This document shows positions 54,714 to 64,000 of a stretch of DNA of 64,000 nt, piece by piece. Origin of the DNA: Streptomyces sp. NRRL F-6131 (lineage in GTDB: Bacteria; Actinomycetota; Actinomycetes; Streptomycetales; Streptomycetaceae). A program made the translations under genes and the position numbers. The stretch covers positions 61,686-125,685 of the forward strand of contig JOHN01000045.1 in NCBI GenBank assembly GCA_000719695.1, in the 5' to 3' direction. Positions within the stretch are counted from its first letter, which is position 1, and each line of letters starts with the position of its first letter. The notes under the pieces are model-generated. The model saw only the letters and a program-made list of their open reading frames with translations, was not told the origin of the DNA and searched no databases.

Positions 54714-56039
54714 GTGAGTGGTGAGAGTACGAGCTTCATCCTGGGCGCGGTCGCGCTGGTCGTGCTCGGCTGGCTGGCCGCGTGCGCCGAGGCGGGCATC
54801 TCCCGGGTCTCCCGGTTCCGGGCGGAGGAGGCGGTCCGGTCCGGGCGCAAGGGCTCGGCCCGGCTGCTGGCGCTGGCCTCCGACCCGATCCGCTACCTCA
54901 ACCTGGCCACCCTGATCAGGGTGGCCAGCGAGATGGCGGCGTCCGTCCTGGTCACCGTGGTGTGCGTGCGCAACATCGACACGACCTGGCAGGCCGTGCT
55001 GCTGGCGTTCGGCGTGATGGTGCTGGTGTCCTTCGTGGCCGTGGGGGTCTCCCCGCGCACGATCGGCCGCCAGCACCCGCTCACCACCGCCACCGCGGCC
55101 TCCTTCGTGCTGCTGCCGCTGGCCCGGATCCTCGGTCCGATCCCGCGACTGCTGATCCTGCTCGGCAACGCCCTGACGCCCGGCAAGGGCTACAAGGAGG
55201 GTCCGTTCGCCTCCGAGGCGGAGCTGCGGGCCCTGGTCGACCTGGCCGAGAAGAACGACGTCATCGAGGACGAGGAGCGCCGGATGGTGCACTCGGTCTT
55301 CGAGCTGGGCGACACCATCGTCCGCGAGGTGATGGTGCCGCGCACCGACCTGGTGATGATCGAGCGGCACAAGACCGTCCGCCAGGCGCTGACCCTGGCG
55401 CTGCGCTCGGGCTTCTCGCGGATCCCGGTGGTCGGTGACAACGAGGACGACGTGGTCGGCATCGTCTACCTCAAGGACCTGGTGCGCCGCACCCACATCA
55501 ACCGGGACTCCGAGTCCGACGAGATCGGCGCCGTGATGCGCCCGGCGGTCTTCGTCCCGGACTCCAAGCCCGTCACCGATCTGCTGCGCGAGATGCAGAA
55601 GATGCGCTCGCACGTGGCGATCGTGATCGACGAGTACGGCGGCACGGCCGGCCTGGTCACCATCGAGGACATCCTGGAGGAGATCGTCGGCGAGATCACC
55701 GACGAGTACGACCGGGAGATCCCGCCGGTGGAGGACCTCGGGGACGGCTCCTACCGGATCACCGCGCGGCTGCTGGTCGAGGACCTGGGCGAGCTGTTCG
55801 GCATCGAGCTGGAGGACGAGGACGTCGAGACGGTCGGCGGTCTGCTGGCCAAGCACCTGGGCCGGGTGCCGATCCCCGGCTCGTCCTGCGCGATCCCGCT
55901 GCCGGAGGAGGTCCCGGGCGGCCTGACCGCGATCCGCCTGACCGCCGAGAGCTCGGCCGGCCGCCGCAACCGCATCGGCTCCGTCGTCGCCGCGCCCGTC
56001 CCCGCCGCCCGGGCGGCGGGCCGGGAGGGCGGCGAGTAG
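54714..56039 (+). CDS. CNNM/CBS-domain transporter (hemolysin C/CorC family)
   Basis: 441 residues from GTG 54714. DUF21/CNNM transmembrane region (about 5-140), cytoplasmic linker PFASEAELRALVDLAEKNDVIE, two CBS domains (VREVMVPRTDLVMIE, DLVRRTHINR, VAIVIDEYGGTAGLVTIEDILEEIVGEI) and the C-terminal CorC/HlyC domain (DGSYRITARLLVEDLGELFG). Implicated in Mg2+/Co2+ transport. Part of the phoH-ybeY-era cluster. Confidence 0.94.
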   Translation: MSGESTSFILGAVALVVLGWLAACAEAGISRVSRFRAEEAVRSGRKGSARLLALASDPIRYLNLATLIRVASEMAASVLVTVVCVRNIDTTWQAVLLAFGVMVLVSFVAVGVSPRTIGRQHPLTTATAASFVLLPLARILGPIPRLLILLGNALTPGKGYKEGPFASEAELRALVDLAEKNDVIEDEERRMVHSVFELGDTIVREVMVPRTDLVMIERHKTVRQALTLALRSGFSRIPVVGDNEDDVVGIVYLKDLVRRTHINRDSESDEIGAVMRPAVFVPDSKPVTDLLREMQKMRSHVAIVIDEYGGTAGLVTIEDILEEIVGEITDEYDREIPPVEDLGDGSYRITARLLVEDLGELFGIELEDEDVETVGGLLAKHLGRVPIPGSSCAIPLPEEVPGGLTAIRLTAESSAGRRNRIGSVVAAPVPAARAAGREGGE

Positions 56040-56072
56040 CGCTCGGGTGCGTACGGGGCGACCATGGGAGGC

Positions 56073-56309
56073 ATGACTCACCAACTTCGCGCGGAGTACG
56101 GCCCGCAGGGGACGGCGGGCGGGGTGAAGGTCTGGCACGTCGTGCGGGAGGGGGATCCGGCCATGGCGCTCTGCGGCCGGACCATGCCCGTCGAGGCCGA
56201 GACCCGGCCGGAGCAGGAGTGGGGGACCGGGCTCCGGTGCTGTCAGCAGTGCGGGTCGCTGTACATGCACGAGGTGCCGCACATGCAGGGGAGCCACCCC
56301 TACAGCTAG
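56073..56309 (+). CDS. Small Cys-rich protein
   Basis: 78 residues from ATG 56073 with GGGAGG directly upstream. Contains ALCGRTMPVE and GLRCCQQCGSLYMHEVPH. Four Cys and two His could bind one zinc ion. Widespread small protein of streptomycetes; function unknown. Sits between the CNNM gene and a DUF4383-type membrane protein. Confidence 0.75.
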   Translation: MTHQLRAEYGPQGTAGGVKVWHVVREGDPAMALCGRTMPVEAETRPEQEWGTGLRCCQQCGSLYMHEVPHMQGSHPYS

Positions 56310-56365
56310 GCGGGGCCCGGACCGGTAGGAAACAGCGAGGCGCTACGGCCACGTCGGAGGTCGCC

Positions 56366-56905
56366 ATGAAGCTGCAAGACGAATTGCCCGTCGACCACAG
56401 GCTGGTGCTGGTCTGGCGGATCGGGGCGGGGCTCGGCGGGGTCTTCCTGATCGTGTTCGGCTGCCTGGGGCTGGCCGACCACCCGGGCTTCCTGTCCACC
56501 GAGGGCGACGAGATCGCCGGGATGTCCACCAACGGCGCGCTGAGCATCCTGTCCGTCGTGGTGGGCGGGATCCTGGTGATCGCCGCGTTCGTCGGCGGCA
56601 ACGTCGCGGCCAACGTGAACATGGCCGTCGGCGTGCTGTTCGTGCTGTCCGGGTTCTACGGGCTGATCGTGCTCGACCGGCCGGACGCCAACATCCTGAA
56701 CTTCGGGATCCACAACGTGGTCTTCGCGTTCGTCTTCGGCGTGGTGATCACCACCTTCGGGATGTACGGGCGGGTCAGCGCTCACCTGCCGCACGACAAC
56801 CCGTACTGGCGCAAGCGTGCGGCGGAGGAGGAGGCCCTGCCGACCGGTCCCAAGACCTTCGTGAAGGTGATCCGGCCCGGTCCGCCCAACCCGGTCGGCC
56901 ACTGA
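56366..56905 (+). CDS. DUF4383-type membrane protein
   Basis: 179 residues from ATG 56366, GGAGG upstream. Four predicted membrane helices: LVLVWRIGAGLGGVFLIVFG, LSILSVVVGGILVIAAFVGG, NMAVGVLFVLSGFYGLIVL and VVFAFVFGVVITTFGMYG. The NFGIHNVVFAF signature with central NxHN is typical of DUF4383. Role unknown. Confidence 0.85.
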   Translation: MKLQDELPVDHRLVLVWRIGAGLGGVFLIVFGCLGLADHPGFLSTEGDEIAGMSTNGALSILSVVVGGILVIAAFVGGNVAANVNMAVGVLFVLSGFYGLIVLDRPDANILNFGIHNVVFAFVFGVVITTFGMYGRVSAHLPHDNPYWRKRAAEEEALPTGPKTFVKVIRPGPPNPVGH

Positions 56906-56938
56906 GCACCCGTGCCGCCGGGGCCTATGCTCCTGGGC

Positions 56939-57292
56939 ATGAGTGACATCGTCGAGCTGGATCCCGAAGACAAGAAGATCATCACCCTGGCCCGCTCCGC
57001 CCGCGCCCGCAACGGCGTCCCGGAGGGGGCCGCGGTGCGTGACGAGACCGGTCGGACGTACGTGGCCGGGACGGTCGCGCTGGACTCGCTGCGGCTGAGC
57101 GCGGTGCAGACGGCGGTGGCGATGGCGGTGGCCAGCGGCGCGAAGTCGCTCGAGGCGGCGGCCGTGGTGACCGAGGCGGAGCAGCCCGCCGAGGCGGACC
57201 TCGCGGCGGTGCGCGACCTCGGCGGCGCGGGCACCCCGCTGCTGCTGGCCGGTCCGGACGGGGCGCTGCGCGTCTCGGTCGAGGCCCGCTGA
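56939..57292 (+). CDS. Cytidine deaminase-like protein without zinc-site residues
   Basis: 117 residues from ATG 56939. Overall pattern follows cytidine deaminases: KKIITLARSARARNGVPEGAAVRD, TYVAGTVALDSLRLSAVQTAVAMAVASG, AAVVTEAEQP. However, the C/HAE catalytic motif is AVQ here and the PCxxC pair is absent. It cannot be an ordinary zinc deaminase. The gene precedes era, as the true cdd does in many bacteria, so it is probably a degenerate paralogue with a new role. Confidence 0.7.
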   Translation: MSDIVELDPEDKKIITLARSARARNGVPEGAAVRDETGRTYVAGTVALDSLRLSAVQTAVAMAVASGAKSLEAAAVVTEAEQPAEADLAAVRDLGGAGTPLLLAGPDGALRVSVEAR

Positions 57293-57418
57293 GCGCCTGC
57301 GGCGCGGTCGGTGCCCGGGGTGCGCGCCCCGGGCACCCGTGCGTTCGGGAACCCCAGGATCCGGCGGATAATCTCACCGGGGACGGGTGGGGATTCGGCG
57401 CGGTGAGGGGGCTGGGCG

Positions 57419-57577
57419 ATGGGACCGTTCGCGTTCTTCGCGGGACTGCTGCTGGGCGTGATGGGCATGGGCAAGTGGCAGGAGACCGGCTCGCCGTTCT
57501 GGCTCTGGGGCTCGGTCGCCTTCCTGCTGCTCGTCCTGGGCTGGGGGCTCGGCGCGGTGTTCGGCGGGAAGAAATGA
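57419..57577 (+). CDS. Small two-helix membrane protein
   Basis: 52 residues from ATG 57419, with GAGGGGG nine bases upstream. Sequence MGPFAFFAGLLLGVMG, then a short GKWQETGSP turn, then FWLWGSVAFLLLVLGWGLG and a basic GGKK end. Too hydrophobic and well framed to be chance. Between the deaminase-like gene and era, ending 55 nt before era. Function unknown. Confidence 0.65.
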   Translation: MGPFAFFAGLLLGVMGMGKWQETGSPFWLWGSVAFLLLVLGWGLGAVFGGKK

Positions 57578-57632
57578 CCGCTCCGGACGCCGGTGTCCGC
57601 CCCCTCGCGGGTGATCAGGGAGAATGGGGCCC

Positions 57633-58562
57633 ATGAGTGCCCCTTCCTCCTCGTACCGCTCCGGCTTCGCGTGTTTCGTCGGCCGGCCCAACGCGGGCAA
57701 GTCGACCCTGACCAACGCTCTGGTGGGGACGAAGGTCGCGATCACCTCCGACCGCCCGCAGACCACCCGGCACACCGTTCGCGGCATCGTGCACCGCCCG
57801 GACGCCCAGCTCGTGCTGGTGGACACCCCCGGCCTGCACAAGCCGCGCACCCTGCTCGGCGAGCGCCTCAACGACCTGGTCCGCAGCACCTGGGCCGAGG
57901 TCGACGTGATCGGCTTCTGCCTGCCCGCCGACCAGAAGCTCGGCCCCGGCGACAAGTTCATCGCCAAGGAACTCGCCGAGATCAAGAAGACCCCCAAGGT
58001 CGCCATCGTCACCAAGACCGACCTCGTCGACTCCAAGCGGCTCGCCGAGCAGCTGATCGCCGTCCACCAGCTCGGCGTCGAGCTGGGCATCGAGTGGGCC
58101 GAGATCATCCCGGTCTCGGCGGTCGGCGACAAGCAGGTCGACCTGGTCGCCGAGCTGATCACCAAGCTGCTGCCGGAGGGCATGCCGCTCTACCCGGACG
58201 GCGACCTCACCGACGAGCCCGAGCAGATCATGGTGGCCGAGCTGATCCGCGAGGCCGCGCTGGAGGGCGTCCGCGACGAGCTGCCGCACTCGCTGGCCGT
58301 CGTGGTCGAGGAGATGCTGCCGCGCGAGGGCCGTCCGGCCGACCGGCCGCTGCTCGACATCCACGCCAACGTGTACATCGAGCGGCAGAGCCAGAAGGCC
58401 ATCGTGATCGGCGCCAAGGGCGCCCGGCTCAAGCACGTCGGCACCACCGCCCGCAAGCACATCGAGGCGCTGCTCGGCACCCCGGTCTACCTGGACCTGC
58501 ACGTCAAGGTCGCCAAGGACTGGCAGCGGGACCCGAAGCAGCTGCGCAAGCTCGGGTTCTGA
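57633..58562 (+). CDS. era: GTPase Era
   Basis: 309 residues from ATG 57633. G1 GRPNAGKST, G2 region TSDRPQTTRHTVRG, G3 DTPGLHKP, G4 TKTD, and a C-terminal KH domain with VIGAKGARLKHVG. Era binds the 3' end of 16S rRNA and promotes 30S maturation, matching its cluster partners ybeY and phoH. An in-frame ATG lies nine bases upstream at 57624. Confidence 0.97.
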   Translation: MSAPSSSYRSGFACFVGRPNAGKSTLTNALVGTKVAITSDRPQTTRHTVRGIVHRPDAQLVLVDTPGLHKPRTLLGERLNDLVRSTWAEVDVIGFCLPADQKLGPGDKFIAKELAEIKKTPKVAIVTKTDLVDSKRLAEQLIAVHQLGVELGIEWAEIIPVSAVGDKQVDLVAELITKLLPEGMPLYPDGDLTDEPEQIMVAELIREAALEGVRDELPHSLAVVVEEMLPREGRPADRPLLDIHANVYIERQSQKAIVIGAKGARLKHVGTTARKHIEALLGTPVYLDLHVKVAKDWQRDPKQLRKLGF

Positions 58563-58634
58563 GCACGGCGGGGCGGGAGCGGCCGGGACGACCGGGGCGA
58601 CCGGGGCGGCAGGACGGCGGAGGGGGAGCGCGGG

Positions 58635-59348
58635 ATGAAGCTGAACACGCGGGAGTGGGGCGCCGGCGACCGGGTCGCGCTGCTGGTCCACGGGATCATG
58701 TCCGACCACCGCAGCTGGCGGTCGGTTGGCCCGGCGCTCGCCGGGCGCGGCTACCGGGTGATCGCCGTCGACCTGCGCGGCCACGGCGCCAGCCCGCGCG
58801 GCGAGGGCGCCACCCCGGTGGACCGCTACCGCCCCGAGCGGTACGCCGAGGACCTGGTGGACACCCTGCCGGAGGGCGCCGACCTCGCGATCGGCCACTC
58901 GCTCGGCGCCCTGACCCTGCTGCACGCGGTGGACCGGCTCCGGCCGGCCCGGGCCGTCTACTCCGACCCGGCCTGGAAGTTCGCCCGGCCGGGCCTCTTC
59001 GACCCGGCCGTCTTCGCCCAGTTCAAGGCGGCCACCCGGGAACAGCTCGGCGCGGTCAGCCCGCGCTGGGCCGCGGAGGACGTCGAGGTCGAGCTGGCCA
59101 CCCTGGCCCTCTGGGACCCGGACACCGCGCTGGCGCTCTCCGCCCTCGCGGACCGGGCCGTGCTGCCCGGCGCCCCGGCGGTGCCCTCCCTGGTGCAGCT
59201 GGCCGACGACAGCTGGCTGATCGGGCCCGAGGACGCCGCGACGCTGCGCGGCCTGGGCTACGAGGTCCGCACGGTCGTCGGCGCGGGGCACACCATCCAC
59301 CGGGACGACCTCCCGGGCTTCCTGGCCTCCCTCGACGGCTGGCTCTGA
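58635..59348 (+). CDS. Alpha/beta hydrolase
   Basis: 237 residues from ATG 58635. Oxyanion region LLVHGIMSDHRSWRSVGP, strand VIAVDLRGHGASPRGEG, nucleophile elbow AIGHSLGALTLL (Ser), and C-terminal VVGAGHTIHRDDLPG (His). Typical small esterase/haloperoxidase-like hydrolase; substrate unknown. Downstream of era by 72 nt. Confidence 0.9.
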   Translation: MKLNTREWGAGDRVALLVHGIMSDHRSWRSVGPALAGRGYRVIAVDLRGHGASPRGEGATPVDRYRPERYAEDLVDTLPEGADLAIGHSLGALTLLHAVDRLRPARAVYSDPAWKFARPGLFDPAVFAQFKAATREQLGAVSPRWAAEDVEVELATLALWDPDTALALSALADRAVLPGAPAVPSLVQLADDSWLIGPEDAATLRGLGYEVRTVVGAGHTIHRDDLPGFLASLDGWL

Positions 59349-59385
59349 GGCCCGCCCGGCGCCGCCCGGTGGCGGGGGTCGGTGG

Positions 59386-59450
59386 GCAGGGTCGGGGCCG
59401 GCAGGGGCAGGGGCCGGCAGGGCAGGGGCAGCGGCAGGGGCCGGGGGCGC
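59386..59450 (+). repeat. G-rich imperfect tandem repeat
   Basis: GGGGCCGGCAGGGGCA-type units recur between 59394 and 59446, in the gap between convergent genes. Contains enough G-runs on the + strand to form quadruplexes. Confidence 0.55.
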
Positions 59451-59453
59451 CGG

Positions 59454-59729
59454 TCAGGCGCCTTCGCGCAGGACCAGCGAGACCAGCTCCCGCTGGGACT
59501 CGGTGAGCTTCGGGTCCGCGCAGTGCACCGTCCGCCCGTCGACGGTGATCTCGTAGTGGAAGCCGTCGGGCACCCCGTACGAGGGCGCGCGCAGCCCGCC
59601 CGCGACGGCCTCGCGGGCGAGCGCGTGCACGTGCGGGGCGTCCACCCGCTCGGTGGTGTCGAGCTCAGCGCGGCGGACGTGTCCCGCGAGGCCGCCGGTC
59701 CGGGTCACCTGGATACGCATGGTGTCCAT
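59454..59729 (-). CDS. Emfourin-type inhibitor of protealysin-like protease
   Basis: 91 residues from ATG 59729 (ATG 59720, giving MRIQVTR, is the more usual start). Emfourin features: RIQVTRTGGLAG, a variable loop, GVPDGFHYEITVDG and a C-terminal LVSLVLREGA helix. Emfourins are small proteins encoded next to protealysin-like M4 proteases, which they inhibit. It follows the protease gene by 58 nt on the same strand. Confidence 0.85.
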   Translation of the reverse strand: MDTMRIQVTRTGGLAGHVRRAELDTTERVDAPHVHALAREAVAGGLRAPSYGVPDGFHYEITVDGRTVHCADPKLTESQRELVSLVLREGA

Positions 59730-59787
59730 GGTGCTACCCAGGGATGGCGTTTGCCGGGGTTTTTCCGGACCTTGACCTAAGCTGCAC

Positions 59788-60813
59788 TCATGTCGGACTG
59801 ATGCCGACCTTCGCCCAGGACGCGGTCACCGTGTCGGCGACCTCCGGCTCCGGGTAGCGGGCCTTCGCGGCGGCCACGGTGGCCCGGGCGAAGGCGGTGA
59901 AGTCGGCGTCGGCGGGCAGCCGCCGGCCGGTCAGCGCGTCGTACCAGATCCGGCCCGCGCGCTCCCAGGCCGGACCGCCGAGCGCGGTGGCGAGCAGGTA
60001 GAAGGCGTGGTTGGGGATGCCCGAGTTGATGTGCACCCCGCCGTTGTCCTGGCCGGTGCGCACGTAGTCGCGCATGTGCGCGGGTTGCGGGTCCTTGCCG
60101 AGCCGGGGGTCGTCGTACGCGGTGCCGGGCTCCTTCATCGAGCGCAGGGCGACGCCCTGCACCCCGGGGGCGAGCAGGCCGGCGCCGATCAGCCAGTCCG
60201 CCTCGGCGGCGTCCTGCCGCAGCCCGTACTGCTTGACCAGCGAGCCGAAGACGTCGGAGACCGATTCGTTGAGCGCGCCCGGCTGGTCCCGGTACTCCAG
60301 TCCGGCGGTGAACTGGGTGACCCCGTGGGCGAGTTCGTGACCGATGACGTCGATGCAGGCGGTGAAGTCGCCGAACACCTCGCCGTCCCCGTCGCCGAAC
60401 ACCATCCGTTGGCCGTCCCAGAAGGCGTTGTCGTAGTCCCGGCCGTAGTGGACGGTGGCGTCCAGGCGCAGGCCCTCGTCGTCGATGGAGTGCCGCCCGT
60501 AGACGGTGGAGAACAGCGTCCAGGTGGCGCCGAGGCCGTCGTAGGCGTGGTTGACGGACGGATCGGGGACGGGCTCCTCGCCCTCCCGGCGGACGGTGCG
60601 GCCGGGCAGGCGTTCGCGGTGCCCGGCGTCGGAGATCACCCGCTCCAGCCGGTCGGCGGCGGCGGCCCGGAGGGGCGGCGCGGCGGTGAGCCGCGCGGCC
60701 CGGTGCGCGGCGTCGAGGGCGAGGGAGCGGGCGGCGGGCTCGTGACCGTCCTCGGCGAGGCGGTCCAGGACGTACGGCGGAACGATCGCGCAGAGCGTCG
60801 GTTCGGCTGTCAT
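59788..60813 (-). CDS. Protealysin-type M4 metalloprotease
   Basis: 341 residues from ATG 60813. There is no signal peptide. The short propeptide starts TLCAIVPPYVLDRLAEDG, containing the PPYxL motif and Cys switch typical of protealysin precursors. The catalytic domain shows DVIGHELAHGVTQ (HExxH), NESVSDVFGSLV (distal Glu) and GGVHINSGIPNHAFYLLA (His 223-type). Protealysin-like enzymes lack secretion signals and act inside or after unconventional export. Paired with an emfourin inhibitor. Confidence 0.92.
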   Translation of the reverse strand: MTAEPTLCAIVPPYVLDRLAEDGHEPAARSLALDAAHRAARLTAAPPLRAAAADRLERVISDAGHRERLPGRTVRREGEEPVPDPSVNHAYDGLGATWTLFSTVYGRHSIDDEGLRLDATVHYGRDYDNAFWDGQRMVFGDGDGEVFGDFTACIDVIGHELAHGVTQFTAGLEYRDQPGALNESVSDVFGSLVKQYGLRQDAAEADWLIGAGLLAPGVQGVALRSMKEPGTAYDDPRLGKDPQPAHMRDYVRTGQDNGGVHINSGIPNHAFYLLATALGGPAWERAGRIWYDALTGRRLPADADFTAFARATVAAAKARYPEPEVADTVTASWAKVGISPT

Positions 60814-60925
60814 GTGGCCCAGAGTGAGGCATTGATGACGTGTTGTCACCGGCGCGGACGGGATTGCGCGCCGCCCGGCCGGGGTCGCGCGCCGTCTCAA
60901 GGGGTGGGAAGACCGCCGTGGCCGC

Positions 60926-60954
60926 TTCGGGGTCGCGCGGCACTGGGTTACGCT
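60926..60954 (+). promoter_or_regulatory. Candidate leuA promoter
   Basis: TTCGGG (60926-60931) and TACGCT (60949-60954) with a 17-nt spacer. Transcription would start near 60961, four bases before the leader-peptide ATG, again suggesting a nearly leaderless leader peptide. Confidence 0.5.
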
Positions 60955-60964
60955 GGATCGCATC

Positions 60965-62970
<2,006 letters not shown>

Positions 62971-62990
62971 TTCGTACGGGTCGAGGCGGT

Positions 62991-63016
62991 CGGGCCGTCC
63001 CTCCGGGGGCGGCCCG
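62991..63016 (+). terminator. Hairpin after leuA
   Basis: CGGGCCG (62991-62997) pairs with CGGCCCG (63010-63016), 12-nt loop, 20 nt after the leuA stop. A stronger terminator follows at 63079. Confidence 0.45.
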
Positions 63017-63078
63017 ACGGCGTTCCCCGACGGCTTCCCCGGCGGGACGGGGTGACCACCGGGCCGGGGCGCCCGGGC

Positions 63079-63100
63079 TGTGGCCTGCGCCACATTTTTT
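63079..63100 (+). terminator. Rho-independent terminator between leuA and the TerB gene
   Basis: TGTGGC (63079-63084), loop CTGC, GCCACA (63089-63094), then TTTTTT (63095-63100). A textbook intrinsic terminator, one of only two U-tract terminators seen in this window. Confidence 0.9.
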
Positions 63101-63253
63101 CGCGGATCGGGCCGTTCGAGGTACTGACACGTGTCGGCAACCCGTGGCAACATCGTCCCACCGGTAGGCCGGGTCGGTGGGACGGCCCGGTGGCCGGTCG
63201 CGTGACCTGCCCATCGTTGTGCAGGCCGCCTGCCATGTCTGGGGAGTGGCGCC

Positions 63254-63916
63254 GTGACAGGGATGTGGGGTGTTCGCCCGCGGTGGCGGACTGACGTTCT
63301 CGGTGACTTCTTCTGCCCGGGCTGCGGCGGGGACCGCAACTACCGCCGGCAGCACGGCCGGCGGTGGCTGCGGCTGCTGGGGACCCCGGTGCTTCCGCTC
63401 GGACCGGTGATCGGCAGCGTGCAGTGCACCAGCTGCCACGGCCGGTTCGGGGTGGAGAGCCTGGAGCAGCCCACCTGTGTGCGCCTGGGCGGGATGCTGC
63501 GCGACGCGCAGTACACCGTCGCGCTGGCCGTGCTGGCGGCCGGCGGCACCGCGCACCGCGCGGCCCGCGAGGCGGCCTGCGCGGCCGTCCGGGACGCGGG
63601 GTTCGAGGACTGCGGCGAGGCGCAGGTGCTGGCGGCGCTGGCCGCGCTCTCCGGACTCGGTGGCGAGCTGTACGACGCGCACGGGATGTCCGGCGGCCTC
63701 GCGGTGGAGCTGCACGCGGTGCTGGAGCCGCTGGCCCCGCACCTGGCCCGGCCGGGCCGGGAGCGGCTGGTGCTGCAGGGCGCGGCGATCGCCCTGGCCG
63801 ACGGCCGGTACCGGCCGCAGGAGCGGGAGGCGCTGGCCGCGATCGGGCGCTGTCTGGACCTGCCGCACGCGAGGGTCGGGGCGCTGCTGGAGGCGGCGAC
63901 CCGGGCGCCGTACTAG
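63254..63916 (+). CDS. TerB-like protein with N-terminal zinc ribbon
   Basis: 220 residues from GTG 63254. Two CxxC knuckles, DFFCPGCGGDRNYRR and VQCTSCHGRFGVE, form a zinc ribbon near residues 20-65. The C-terminal 130 residues are a TerB-type helical domain (LVLQGAAIALADGRYRPQEREALAAIG with the acidic DGRYRPQER loop). TerB domains occur in tellurite-resistance and stress systems and may bind metal. Transcribed away from leuA after an intrinsic terminator. Confidence 0.85.
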   Translation: MTGMWGVRPRWRTDVLGDFFCPGCGGDRNYRRQHGRRWLRLLGTPVLPLGPVIGSVQCTSCHGRFGVESLEQPTCVRLGGMLRDAQYTVALAVLAAGGTAHRAAREAACAAVRDAGFEDCGEAQVLAALAALSGLGGELYDAHGMSGGLAVELHAVLEPLAPHLARPGRERLVLQGAAIALADGRYRPQEREALAAIGRCLDLPHARVGALLEAATRAPY

Positions 63917-63977
63917 ACACCCCTCTTCTCCTTCTCCTCCTCTTCCTCCTCCCGTCCGCTCCTCCTTCCCCCAGGAC
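63917..63977 (+). other. Polypyrimidine tract at window end
   Basis: After the TerB stop the + strand is nearly all C and T for about 55 bases (CCCCTCTTCTCCTTCTCCTC and similar). Possible triplex-forming or termination-related sequence. No gene is visible in the last 84 bases. Confidence 0.5.
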
Positions 63978-64000
63978 CCCCACACCGGGCTCCCCCGGCC

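Overview
The window is very high-GC actinobacterial DNA. Gene content and order match a Streptomyces or Kitasatospora core chromosome: LytR_C protein-rsfS-histidine phosphatase, leuS, comEA-comEC, holA, rpsT, lepA, hemW, hrcA-dnaJ2-rsmE, tricorn protease, rnz, phoH-ybeY-CNNM-era and leuA. GTG starts are frequent, GTGA stop/start overlaps recur, and perfect GC hairpins often serve as terminators. Genus-level assignment is inferred from synteny and protein motifs; no database was consulted.

Layout. 1-6.7 kb: ribosome silencing factor, a phosphatase, and three identical tRNA-Ala(GGC) genes. A divergent MmyB-type regulator/MFS exporter pair lies between the second and third tRNA, followed by an HTH regulator with a low-complexity insert. 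6.7-11.9 kb: leuS behind a Leu-rich leader peptide and attenuator, a membrane protein, DegV. 12-18.8 kb: two DnaA-box-like sites, comEA-comEC, a noncoding array of six near-perfect hairpins in two copies of a three-hairpin module, a small acidic protein, holA and a membrane protein.

19.3-27.85 kb is an accessory island inserted between conserved genes. Its candidate ends are 22-bp direct repeats (19/22 identical), with a truncated tyrosine integrase beside the right copy. It holds a GTGA-coupled operon whose first gene is frameshifted, a hairpin-rich noncoding stretch, and a divergent small-protein operon. It also holds an XRE regulator with a PLD-like C-terminal domain paired with a CYTH (class IV cyclase/triphosphatase-like) enzyme. 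A 1.72-kb IS630-type element carrying a MazF/PemK-like passenger gene follows, then a frameshifted DNA-binding protein remnant, a lipoprotein and an HK97-type capsid pseudogene. I read it as a decaying, mosaic prophage or integrative element. The XRE-CYTH pair is the best candidate for an uncharacterised signalling or defence module.

28-46.6 kb: rpsT, lepA and an ECF41 (SigJ-type) sigma factor. The sigma factor sits next to a flavin oxidoreductase that has a good ECF41-type promoter. Then come a heterodimeric ABC exporter, a long-chain acyl-CoA synthetase, hemW, Uma2 and DUF3097 proteins, pspAB-htpX, and a CIRCE-like operator before hrcA-dnaJ2. 46.6-64 kb: rsmE, a tricorn-type protease, RDD and HIT proteins, rnz, phoH-ybeY-CNNM, a run of small genes, era, an alpha/beta hydrolase, a protealysin-type M4 protease with its emfourin inhibitor, leuA with its own Leu leader peptide, and a TerB-like protein.

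Themes: ribosome assembly and translation quality (rsfS, lepA, rpsT, ybeY, era, rsmE), stress and envelope proteostasis (hrcA, dnaJ2, htpX, pspAB), and leucine supply and charging, where leuS and leuA share the same style of leader-peptide control.
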